Shown piece by piece: positions 56,150 to 64,000 of a DNA stretch of 64,000 bases. Source of the DNA: Phymorhynchus buccinoides. Taxonomy: Eukaryota > Mollusca > Gastropoda > Neogastropoda > Raphitomidae. The notes beneath the pieces were generated by a model. It searched no databases, was not told the origin of the DNA, and saw nothing but the letters and a program-made list of their open reading frames with translations. The position numbers and the translations under genes are program-made. The stretch is from assembly GCA_017654935.2 (NCBI GenBank), contig CM065683.1, forward strand, positions 949,090 to 1,013,089, in the 5' to 3' direction. Each line of letters starts with the position of its first letter. The stretch's first letter is position 1.

Positions 56150-59100
56150 AGCTATGTCAGTGTTTGATGTTTGAGTTGTTGCAGTGTATGGGTTAGTGAC
56201 AGCTATGTCAGTGTTTGATGTTTGTGTTGTTGCAGTGTATGGGTTAGTGACAGCTATGTTAGTGTTTGATGTTTGTGTTGTTGCAGTGTATGGGTTAGTG
56301 ACAGCTATGTCAGTGTTTGATGTTTGTGTTGTTGCAGTGTATGGGTTAGTGACAGCTATGTCAGTGTTTGATGTTTGTGTTGTTGCAGTGTATGGGTTAG
56401 TGACAGCTATGTCAGTGTTTGATGTTTGTGTTGTAGTGTATGGGTTAGTGACAGCTATGTCAGTGTTTGATGTTTGAGTTGTTGCAGTGTATGGGTTAGT
56501 GACAGCTATGTCAGTGTTTGATGTTTGTGTTGTTGCAGTGTATGGGTTAGTGACAGCTATGTTAGTGTTTGATGTTTGTGTTGTAGTGTATGGGTTAGTG
56601 ACAGCTATGTCAGTGTTTGATGTTTGTGTTGTTGCAGTGTATGGGTTAGTGACAGCTATGTCAGTGTTTGATGTTTGTGTTGTTGCAGTGTATGGGTTAG
56701 TGACAGCTATGTCAGTGTTTGATGTTTGTGTTGTTGCAGTGTATGGGTTAGTGACAGCTATGTCAGTGTTTGATGTTTGTGTTGTTGCAGTGTATGGGTT
56801 AGTGACAGCTATGTTAGTGTTTGATGTTTGTGTTGTAGTGTATGGGTTAGTGACAGCTATGTCAGTGTTTGATGTTTGTGTTGTTGCAGTGTATGGGTTA
56901 GTGACAGCTATGTCAGTGTTTGATGTTTGTGTTGTTGCAGTGTATGGGTTAGTGACAGCTATGTCAGTGTTTGATGTTTGTGTTGTTGCAGTGTATGGGT
57001 TAGTGACAGCTATGTCAGTGTTTGATGTTTGTGTTGTTGCAGTGTATGGGTTAGTGACAGCTATGTTAGTGTTTGATGTTTGTGTTGTAGTGTATGGGTC
57101 AGTGACAGCTATGTCAGTGTTTGATGTTTGAGTTGTTGCAGTGTATGGGTTAGTGACAGCTATGTCAGTGTTTGATGTTTGTGTTGTAGTGTATGGGTCA
57201 GTGACAGCTATGTCAGTGTTTGATGTTTGTGTTGTTGCAGTGTATGGGTTAGTGACAGCTATGTCAGTGTTTGATGTTTGTGTTGTTGCAGTGTATGGGT
57301 TAGTGACAGCTATGTCAGTGTTTGATGTTTGTGTTGTTGCAGTGTATGGGTTAGTGACAGCTATGTCAGTGTTTGATGTTTGAGTTGTTGCAGTGTATGG
57401 GTTAGTGACAGCTATGTCAGTGTTTGATGTTTGTGTTGTTGCAGTGTATGGGTTAGTGACAGCTATGTCAGTGTTTGATGTTTGTGTTGTTGCAGTGTAT
57501 GGGTTAGTGACAGCTATGTCAGTGTTTGATGTTTGTGTTGTTGCAGTGTATGGGTTAGTGACAGCTATGTCAGTGTTTGATGTTTGTGTTGTTGCAGTGT
57601 ATGGGTTAGTGACAGCTATGTCAGTGTTTGATGTTTGTGTTGTTGCAGTGTATGGGTTAGTGACAGCTATGTCAGTGTTTGATGTTTGTGTTGTTGCAGT
57701 GTATGGGTTAGTGACAGCTATGTCAGTGTTTGATGTTTGTGTTGTTGCAGTGTATGGGTTAGTGACAGCTATGTTAGTGTTTGATGTTTGTGTTGTTGCA
57801 GTGTATGGGTTAGTGACAGCTATGTCAGTGTTTGATGTTTGTGTTGTTGCAGTGTATGGGTTAGTGACAGCTATGTCAGTGTTTGATGTTTGTGTTGTTG
57901 CAGTGTATGGGTTAGTGACAGCTATGTCAGTGTTTGATGTTTGTGTTGTTGCAGTGTATGGGTTAGTGACAGCTATGTCAGTGTTTGATGTTTGTGTTGT
58001 TGCAGTGTATGGATCGTTCAGTGACAGCTATGTCAGTGTTTGATGTTTGTGTTGTTGCAGTGTATGGATTAGTGACAGCTATGTCAGTGTTTGATGTTTG
58101 AGTTGTTGCAGTGTATGGATCGTTCAGTGACAGCTATGTTAGTGTTTGATGTTTGTGTTGTTGCTGACAGCTATGTCAGTGTTTGATGTTTGTGTTGTTG
58201 CAGTGACAGCTATGTCAGTGTTTGATTGTGTTGTTGCAGTGTATGGGTTAGTGACAGCTATGTCAGCATTTGATGTTAGTGTTCTTGCAGTGTATGGGTT
58301 AGTGACAGCTATGTCAGTGTTTGTGTTGTTGTAGTGTATGGGTTAGTGACAGCTATGTCAGTGTTTGATGTTTGTGTTGTTGCAGTGTATGGGTTAGTGA
58401 CAGCTATGTCAGTGTTTGATGTTTGTGTTGTTGTAGTGTATGGGTTAGTGACAGCTATGTCAGTGTTTGATGTTTGTGTTGTTGCAGTGTATGGGTTAGT
58501 GACAGCTATGTCAGTGTTTGATGTTTGTGTTGTTGCAGTGTATGGGTTAGTGACAGCTATGTCAGTGTTTGATGTTTGTGTTGTTGCAGTGTATGGGTTA
58601 GTGACAGCTATGTCAGTGTTTGATGTTTGTGTTGTTGCAGTGTATGGGTTAGTGACAGCTATGTCAGTGTTTGATGTTTGTGTTGTTGCAGTGTATGGGT
58701 TAGTGACAGCTATGTCAGTGTTTGATGTTTGTGTTGTTGTAGTGTATGGGTTAGTGACAGCTATGTCAGTGTTTGATGTTTGTGTTGTTGCAGTGTATGG
58801 ATCGTTCAGTGACAGCTATGTCAGTGTTTGATGTTTGTGTTGTTGCAGTGTATGGATCGTTCAGTGACAGCTATGTTAGTGTTTGATGTTTGTGTTGTTG
58901 CTGACAGCTATGTCAGTGTTTGATGTTTGTGTTGTTGCAGTGTATGGATCGTTCAGTGACAGCTATGTCAGTGTTTGATGTTTGTGTTGTTGCAGTGAAA
59001 GCTATGTCAGTGTTTGATTGTGTTGTTGCAGTGTATGGGTTAGTGACAGCTATGTCAGCATTTGATGTTAGTGTTGTTGCAGTGTATGGGTTAGTGACAG

Positions 59101-59815
59101 CTATGTCAGTGTTTGATGTTTGTGTTGTTGCAGTGTATGGATCGTTCAGTGACAGCTATGTCAGTGTTTGATGTTTGTGTTGTTGCAGTGTATGGATCGT
59201 TCAGTGACAGCTATGTTAGTGTTTGATGTTTGTGTTGTTGCAGTGTATGGATCGTTCAGTGACAGCTATGTCAGTGTTTGATGTTTGTGTTGTTGCAGTG
59301 TATGGATCGTTCAGTGACAGCTATGTCAGTGTTTGATGTTTGTGTTGTTGCAGTGTATGGGTTAGTGACAGCTATGTCAGTGTTTGATGTTTGTGTTGTT
59401 GCAGTGTATGGATTTGTTAGTGACAGCTATGTCAGTGTTTGATGTTTGTGTTGTTGCAGTGTATGGGTTAGTGACAGCTATGTCAGTGTTTGATGTTTGT
59501 GTTGTTGCAGTGTATGGGTTAGTGACAGCTATGTCAGTGTTTGATGTTTGTGTTGTTGCAGTGTATGGGTTAGTGACAGCTATGTCAGTGTTTGATGTTT
59601 GTGTTGTTGCAGTGTATGGGTTAGTGACAGCTATGTCAGTGTTTGATGTTTGTGTTGTTGCAGTGTATGGGTTAGTGACAGCTATGTCAGTGTTTGATGT
59701 TTGTGTTGTTGCAGTGTATGGGTTAGTGACAGCTATGTCAGTGTTTGATGTTTGTGTTGTTGCAGTGTATGGGTTAGTGACAGCTATGTCAGTGTTTGAT
59801 GTTTGTGTTGTTGCA
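56150..59815 (+). repeat. 51-bp array derived from the intron 2 acceptor and STARD7 exon 3 start (second block, about 70 copies)
   Basis: The unit is TTGATGTTTGTGTTGTTGCA|G-TGTATGGGTTAGTGACAGCTATGTCAGTG (joined as one 51-bp period). TTGTTGCAG|TGTATGG equals the true acceptor and first bases of exon 3 (60579-60594). From about 58010, some units carry GGATCGTTCAGTGAC instead of GGGTTAGTGAC, identical to exon 3. If joined to exon 2, the repeat frame (VYGLVTAMSVFDVCVVA, 17 residues) is in phase with the gene and open over long runs (for example 57393-58040), broken by units with TTTGAGTTG or by the 56-bp units. Confidence 0.94.
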
Positions 59816-60587
59816 GTGTATGGATCGTTCAGTTTGATGTTTGTGTTGTTGCAGTGTATGGATCGTTCAGTTTGATGTTTGTGTTGTTGCAGTGTATGGA
59901 TCGTTCAGTTAGATGTTTGTGTTGTTGCAGTGTATGGATCGTTCAGTTAAATGTTTGTGTTGTTGCAGTGTATGGATCGTTCAGTTAAATGTTTGTGTTG
60001 TTGCAGTGTATGGATCGTTCAGTTAGATGTTTGTGTTGTTGCAGTGTATGGATCGTTCAGTTAGATGTTTGTGTTGTTGCAGTGTATGGATCGTTCAGTT
60101 AGATGTTTGTGTTGTTGCAGTGTATGGATCGTTCAGTTAGTTTGTGTTGTTGCAGTGTATGGATCGTTCAGTTAGATGTTTGTGTTGTTGCAGTGTATGG
60201 ATCGTTCAGTTAGATGTTTGTGTTGTTGCAGTGTATGGATCGTTCAGTTTGATGTTTGTGTTGTTGCAGTGTATGGATCGTTCAGTTAGATGTTTGTGTT
60301 GTTGCAGTGTATGGATCGTTCAGTTAGATGTTTGTGTTGTTGCAGTGTATGGATCGTTCAGTTAGATTAGTGTTGTGTTGTTGCAGTGTATGGATCGTTC
60401 AGTTAGATGTTTGTGTTGTTGCAGTGTATGGATCGTTCAGTTAGATGTTTGTGTTGTTGCAGTGTATGGATCGTTCAGTTAAATTGCAGTGTTTGTGTTC
60501 AGTTGTTGCAGTGTATGGATCGTTCAGTTAGATGTTTGTGTTGTTGCAGTGTATGGATCGTTCAGTTAGATGTTTGTGTTGTTGCAG
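59816..60587 (+). repeat. 38-bp array nearest to STARD7 exon 3 (about 20 copies)
   Basis: The unit TGTATGGATCGTTCAGTTAG plus ATGTTTGTGTTGTTGCAG is a shortened form of the 51-bp unit in which the exon-like part is exactly the first 17 nt of exon 3. Each has a TTGTTGCAG acceptor. Read from exon 2, a decoy unit gives VYGSFS then a stop (TTCAGTTAG), so use of a decoy would truncate the protein. Some units have GTTTGATG or GTTAAATG. Confidence 0.94.
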
Positions 60588-60637
60588 TGTATGGATCGTT
60601 CAGTGACATCACTCCCAGGGCCTTTTACAACACTCAG
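60588..60637 (+). CDS. STARD7: STARD7 exon 3: START domain continuation
   Basis: A 50-nt exon between TTGTTGCAG and CAG|GTGAGA. With the G left over from exon 2 it reads VYGSFSDITPRAFYNTQ, matching the vertebrate STARD7 segment VFGTYTDVTPRQFFNVQ recalled from memory. It ends in phase 0, as expected before the L-D-x-x-Y-R-K-x-W-D exon, which is not found in the remaining 3.3 kb of the window. Its first 17 nt and acceptor are the source of about 100 upstream repeats. Confidence 0.9.
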
Positions 60638-60860
60638 GTGAGAGGCAGTAAGATAATAAATTATCAATAATACCATATTTTTCAGACTATAAGTATAACT
60701 ACAAGTAGTAGTAGTAGTGGAATAGGACTAGAAGTGGGCCTCGTGGCCCTTTTACACCGTGGCCCTTTTACACCCTTTCTTGATTGTTTAGTTTGATTTT
60801 TCACAATGATTGCGCTAACCTAAGCTAAACTAATCTTAATTTATAATTTTTTGGGAATGG
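60638..60860 (+). other. Start of STARD7 intron 3
   Basis: Donor GTGAGA at 60638. Contains ACCATATTTTTCAGACTATA AG at about 60672, a diverged copy of the motif repeated at 61500-62820, and (AGT)n near 60703. Confidence 0.6.
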
Positions 60861-61260
60861 ACTTGCATTTTTAATCATCAAAAGAATTGAAAGCTCTTAT
60901 CATATTAGGATCTTGGTCCAGAAGACTTTTAAAAGTGTTAATATTAGCTGCCTGTTTGATGTTAGTTGGTAAGTTATTCCAATGTTGAACAATCCTGTTA
61001 GAGAAGAAACATTTTCGTTTGTTTGTATTTGAACGTCTTAAAAACAGCTTGTCAATACTATTTTTTGTTTTATTTGTTGTACTCTTGACAAATAAGTAAC
61101 TGAATTCAATATCATAAGAATTATTAATAATTTTATAGACTTGTATGAGATCTCCTCCGAGTCTTCTTCCCTTGAGAGAAGGCAAATTATGAAATTCTAA
61201 TCTTTCTTAGTAGTTCTTGTTTTTATATGCTTTAGCAAGGCTATAGTTTTGGTTTTTACC
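60861..61260 (-). pseudogene. CR1-like retrotransposon C-terminal fragment, minus strand
   Basis: The minus strand encodes ERLEFHNLPSLKGRRLGGDL (with a stop just before ERLEF), IQVYKIIN, KRKCFFSNRIVQHWNNLPTN and FKSLLDQDP. This is the same C-terminal pattern as 43640-43980 (LPSLKYRSIRGDL, KMFFSNRVTKFWNTLP), so it is the tail of a related CR1-group element. Strongly truncated. Confidence 0.75.
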
Positions 61261-61500
61261 AGACTGAGACACTTTTGGCTCTCATTATTTTCACATTGAA
61301 AACGGAGTTAGTCTCCGAAACGTCTGTGATTTTTTTCAAATAAAAGGGACAGAAACCTACCGTTTTGAACTTTGTGTTTTTTGAGACCCCTGCACCTTAT
61401 AATATGACTGGTAATACAGTAAGAAAATGTAATAGCAAAATGTGATTTTTGTCTAAAATTTGGTAGGTGCGCCTTATTGTGTGAAGAATACAGCAACTTA
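61261..61500. other. Spacer with the first diverged units of the 71-bp array
   Basis: Contains GAGACCCCTGCACCTTATAA TATGACTGG (about 61382) and GTGCGCCTTATTGTG (about 61467), early or diverged forms of the following repeat. Confidence 0.5.
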
Positions 61501-62820
61501 TGTACCGTATTGTTCAACTATAAGGCCATACTTTTTACCCAGACCCCTTCACCTAATAATATGACAAACACTATACCGTATTGTTCAACTATAAGGCCAT
61601 ACTTTTTACCCAGACCCCTTCACCTAATAATATGACAAACACTATACCGTATTGTTCAACTATAAGGCCATACGTTTTACCCAGACTGAGACCCCTTCAC
61701 CTAATAATATGACAAACACTATACCATATTGTTCAACTATAAGGCCATACGTTTTACCCAGACTGAGACCCCTTCACCTAATAATATGACAAACACTATA
61801 CCGTATTGTTCAACTATAAGGCCATACGTTTTACCCAGACCCCTTCACCTAATAATATGACAAACACTGTACCGTATTGTTCAACTATAAGGCCATACGT
61901 TTTACCCAGACCCCTTCATCTAATAATATGACAAACACTATACCGTATTGTTCAACTATAAGGCCATACGTTTTACCCAGACCCCTTCACCTTCAAACAC
62001 TATACCGTATTGTTCAACTATAAGGCCATACGTTTTACCCAGACTAGACCCCTTCACCTAATAATATGACAAACACTATACCATATTGTTCAACTATAAG
62101 GCCATACGTTTTACCCAGACTAGACCCCTTCACCTAATAATGTGACAAACACTATACCGTATTGTTCAACTATAAGGCCATACGTTTTACCCAGACCCCT
62201 TCACCTAATAATGTGACAAACACTATACCGCATTGCTCAACTATAAGGCCATACGTTTTACCCAGACTAGACCCCTTCACCTAATAATGTGACAAACACT
62301 ATACCGTATTGTTCAACTATAAGGCCATACGTTTTACCCAGACCCCTTCACCTAATAATATGACAAACACTATACCGTATTGTTCAACTATAAGGCCATA
62401 CGTTTTACCCAGACCCCTTCACCTAATAATGTGACAAACACTATACCGTATTGTTCAACTATAAGGCCATACGTTTTACCCAGACCCCTTCACCTAATAA
62501 TATGACAAACACTATACCGTATTGTTCAACTATAAGGCCATACGTTTTACCCAGACCCCTTCACCTAATAATATGACAAACACTATACCGTATTGTTCAA
62601 CTATAAGGCCATACGTTTTACCCAGACTGAGACCCCTTCACCTAATAATATGACAAACACTATACCGTATTGTTCAACTATAAGGCCATACGTTTTACCC
62701 AAACCCCTTCACCTAATAATGTGACAAACACTATACCGCATTGTTCAACTATAAGGCCATACGTTTTACCCAGACCCCTTCACCTAATAATGTGACAAAC
62801 ACTATACCGTATTGTTCGGA
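61500..62820. repeat. 71-77 bp tandem array with TACCGTATTGTTCAACTATAAGG core (about 18 copies)
   Basis: TACCG recurs at 61574 and 61645 and on at 71 bp, or 77 bp when CAGACTGAGACC replaces CAGACC. The unit also has CCATACGTTTTACCCAGACC and CCTTCACCTAATAATATGAC. The last unit before the insertion reads TACCGTATTGTTCGGACTAT, close to a widespread transposon-end motif (TACCGTATTTTTCGGACTAT AAGG). The array resumes at 63918. Confidence 0.93.
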
Positions 62821-63058
62821 CTATATTACATAGGCATAGCTGCCAACGTTTCCGTATTTCCCGGAATTTTTCCGGTTTCCGGCCATTCCGTTTAGTGGTG
62901 TCCAAGTTCCGTATTCCAAATTTTCAACAACAAAGAACACAAAAAAGTGCTTAAAATGGAGTAGTCGACGTGCGTGCGGGTTTCCAATGCCGATCCATCT
63001 TTCCGACCCGAAAACCATATTCTGTGCATGCATACAAACTTTCTTTTCTTGCCAAGAT

Positions 63059-63250
63059 GGCGTCAAAGAAAAGCGCACAGTCGAAAAGTCGGGCCTACCA
63101 GAAGTTTGTTCCCCGATATAAGAAGAATTTTCCGTATATTTACGAGTCTTGACAAGGTGAAGAAAAAAAGTTATGCCTTCTGCACAGTATGTCGGAATGA
63201 TTTCAAAATTTCGCACGGGGATCGAAGTGACATCACCCAGCGCGAGTAGA
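63059..63250 (+). pseudogene. BED/hAT-type zinc-finger remnant
   Basis: From the ATG at 63059: SAQSKSRAYQKFVPRYKKNF and PYI, then a frame change and LDKVKKKSYAFCTVCRNDFK plus ISHGDRSDITQRE. The C-x-x-C followed by F-x-I-x-H-G-x-x-D-I is the pattern of the short zinc finger at the N-terminus of several hAT-like transposase-derived proteins. It is broken by a frameshift and ends at a TAG (63248); nothing of a catalytic domain follows. Confidence 0.5.
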
Positions 63251-63535
63251 CGGACAGGCGTAAGACGAAAGTAGAAGTCTCCCGCTGTGAAGAAGACGCC
63301 TTCGATAGCGTAATGTTTCTCTTCCAAAGCGGACAACAGTTCAATCAATGTAGAGGTAGGCATTTATTTTGAAAGAGTTTTTGTTTATTGAAAAGAAAAG
63401 AAACGTCACATATTTTTCAATTTATCTTCTAATGATTACAATGCCAGTCTCTCTCTCTCTTTTTGAACCAATTATTACTAGTCTCTGGACTTGGGGTCAA
63501 TCCCCCCCCCCCCCCCCCTTCCCCTTCTCCCCCAC

Positions 63536-63568
<33 letters not shown>

Positions 63569-63905
63569 AGTGAGTAGGTAATATAAACATTGTTTTTTTT
63601 AATCCAGTATGTAATGATGGGGTGGACAAAAATATACCGGGTACGTTTATCTGTGTGTGTTTATGTGTGTGTGTTGTTACATGGTCATGTGTGTGTGTTT
63701 TGAGTATTCATAAATGCAATTTAGCTTGTTTTTTAAAACTATGTTATCTTGTCAGGAGATGACGAGTTTGCTCATAAAAGTATAAAAAATGCTTCAGCTT
63801 CAGGGGGCTGTGCCCCCTGACCCCCGCTTTCTCACTCTCAGAAGGGGGACAAGCCCCCCTCCCGAACCCACCCCCCACCACATTCCTTATTTTGCTTCTC
63901 AAAGG
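63251..63905. other. 3' part of the DNA element: C-runs and unique sequence
   Basis: Two long poly-C tracts (63501-63518, 63538-63568), TG repeats at 63650-63700, then GC-rich CCCCCTGACCCCCGC. No gene seen. Confidence 0.5.
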
Positions 63906-63917
63906 TTGGCAGCTATG

Positions 63918-64000
63918 CTATAAGGCCATACTTTTTACCCAGACCCCTCCGCCTAATAATGTGACAAACACTATACCGTATTGTTCAACTATAAGGCCAT
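63918..64000. repeat. 71-bp array, continuing beyond the window
   Basis: CTATAAGGCCATACTTTTTA CCCAGACCCC and the next unit start; same family as 61500-62820. Confidence 0.9.

Larger units (their letters stand above)
53647..56150. mobile_element. ~2.5 kb insertion splitting the exon 3-derived array; ends TGTCACGA / TCGTGACA
   Basis: The array stops at GCTATGTCAG (53637-53646), then TGTCACGAAATCCCCCGCTC. The insertion ends ...AACTCGTGACA at 56150, followed by GCTATGTCAG (56151-56160) and the array. The inverted 8-mers and the identical 10-bp flanks suggest a TIR element with a 10-bp duplication, but the array itself contains GTGACAGCTATGTCA, which can mimic both. Inside: AATAAA on the minus strand near 53793, a (TCAGGC)n/(TCAGGA)n microsatellite (54305-54372), AT-rich sequence, and two pieces resembling array units (55805-55835 and 56110-56138). 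No transposase or other gene recognised. Confidence 0.6.
48194..60587 (+). other. STARD7 intron 2 (about 12.4 kb, mostly tandem repeats)
   Basis: GT at 48194-48195 and AG at 60586-60587 bound the intron. It contains a 17-18-bp array, a ~2.5 kb acceptor-like array, degenerate dispersed repeats, a short telomere-like tract and two blocks of exon 3-derived repeats separated by a ~2.5 kb insertion. A 50-bp sequence (AAGTTAAATGGCCAACAGCA at 48418; AAGTTAAAAGGCCAGCAACA at 53035) occurs near both ends of the non-exon-derived part. Confidence 0.85.
62826..63917. mobile_element. ~1.1 kb non-autonomous DNA transposon inserted in the 71-bp array
   Basis: A 13-bp terminal inverted repeat CATAGCTGCCAAC (62835-62847) pairs with GTTGGCAGCTATG (63905-63917). 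CTATA occurs on both sides (62821-62825, 63918-63922) and may be a 5-bp target-site duplication. It contains a zinc-finger-like remnant, a long C-run block (63501-63568) and GGGGGCTGTGCCCCCTGACC near 63803. hAT-like is a reasonable guess from the remnant, not established. Confidence 0.65.

Noticed and set aside
62821..63363. 180-codon minus-strand protein
   Set aside because: It lies antisense to the zinc-finger remnant and terminal repeats of the DNA element; no family resemblance.

Overview
This is eukaryotic, animal-type DNA. It has spliceosomal introns, many diverged non-LTR retrotransposon remnants, a DIRS-type tyrosine-recombinase retroelement, tRNA- and snRNA-headed SINEs, MITEs, and a very large load of tandem repeats: my rough sum of array lengths is 35 kb, a little over half of the window. 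The SINE at 35516-35885 (minus strand) has a core that I recall from marine gastropod genomes, so a gastropod mollusc is my best guess; this is an inference from memory, not a search result. Nothing looks bacterial or organellar.

The one confidently identified host gene is STARD7 on the + strand. Exon 1 (45266-45678) has the conserved N-terminal region, exon 2 (48030-48193) starts the START domain, and exon 3 (60588-60637) continues it. The splice phases join perfectly, giving 209 residues and ending in phase 0. The remaining START exons lie beyond position 64000. Introns 1 and 2 are about 2.4 and 12.4 kb.

The striking feature is that all three STARD7 exons have a boundary copied into flanking intron. 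The exon 1 donor side is present about three times. The intron 1 acceptor plus the first part of exon 2 is amplified into about 12 units of 108 bp. The intron 2 acceptor plus the first bases of exon 3 is amplified into roughly 100 units of 38-51 bp, so intron 2 holds about 100 decoy 3' splice sites. A similar G-tract-rich array at 1-929 carries an exon-like piece with a donor, resembling the C-terminal motif of ceramide-kinase-type lipid kinases.

Layout. 1-4140: GC/GA-rich and 44-bp arrays. 4195-5000: two opposed retroelement 3' ends. 5800-8890: L2/CR1-like reverse transcriptase (RT) pseudogene whose palm-coding sequence has expanded into a 23-bp minisatellite. 9027-9783: SINE-like tRNA sequence and a minus-strand RT fragment. 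9790-14830: seven further arrays. 14875-16811: DIRS-like element. 16880-19029: arrays. 19030-21322: L2-like RT inserted into the 51-bp array. 21620-35440: arrays, including 3 kb modular and 4.5 kb 38-bp arrays. 35440-38400: SINE, Harbinger-like MITE, and a foldback element in a 70-78-bp array. 38797-44490: inverted repeat and three non-LTR remnants, one carrying a U2 snRNA-headed SINE. 44500-60637: STARD7 with its exon-derived arrays. 60640-64000: CR1 fragment, 71-bp array and a MITE with a zinc-finger-like remnant.

The window is best read as a lipid-transfer gene embedded in repeat-rich DNA where replication or repair has repeatedly amplified short segments, including splice junctions and retrotransposon coding sequence. 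The long open frames inside arrays come from periodicity and are not treated as genes.
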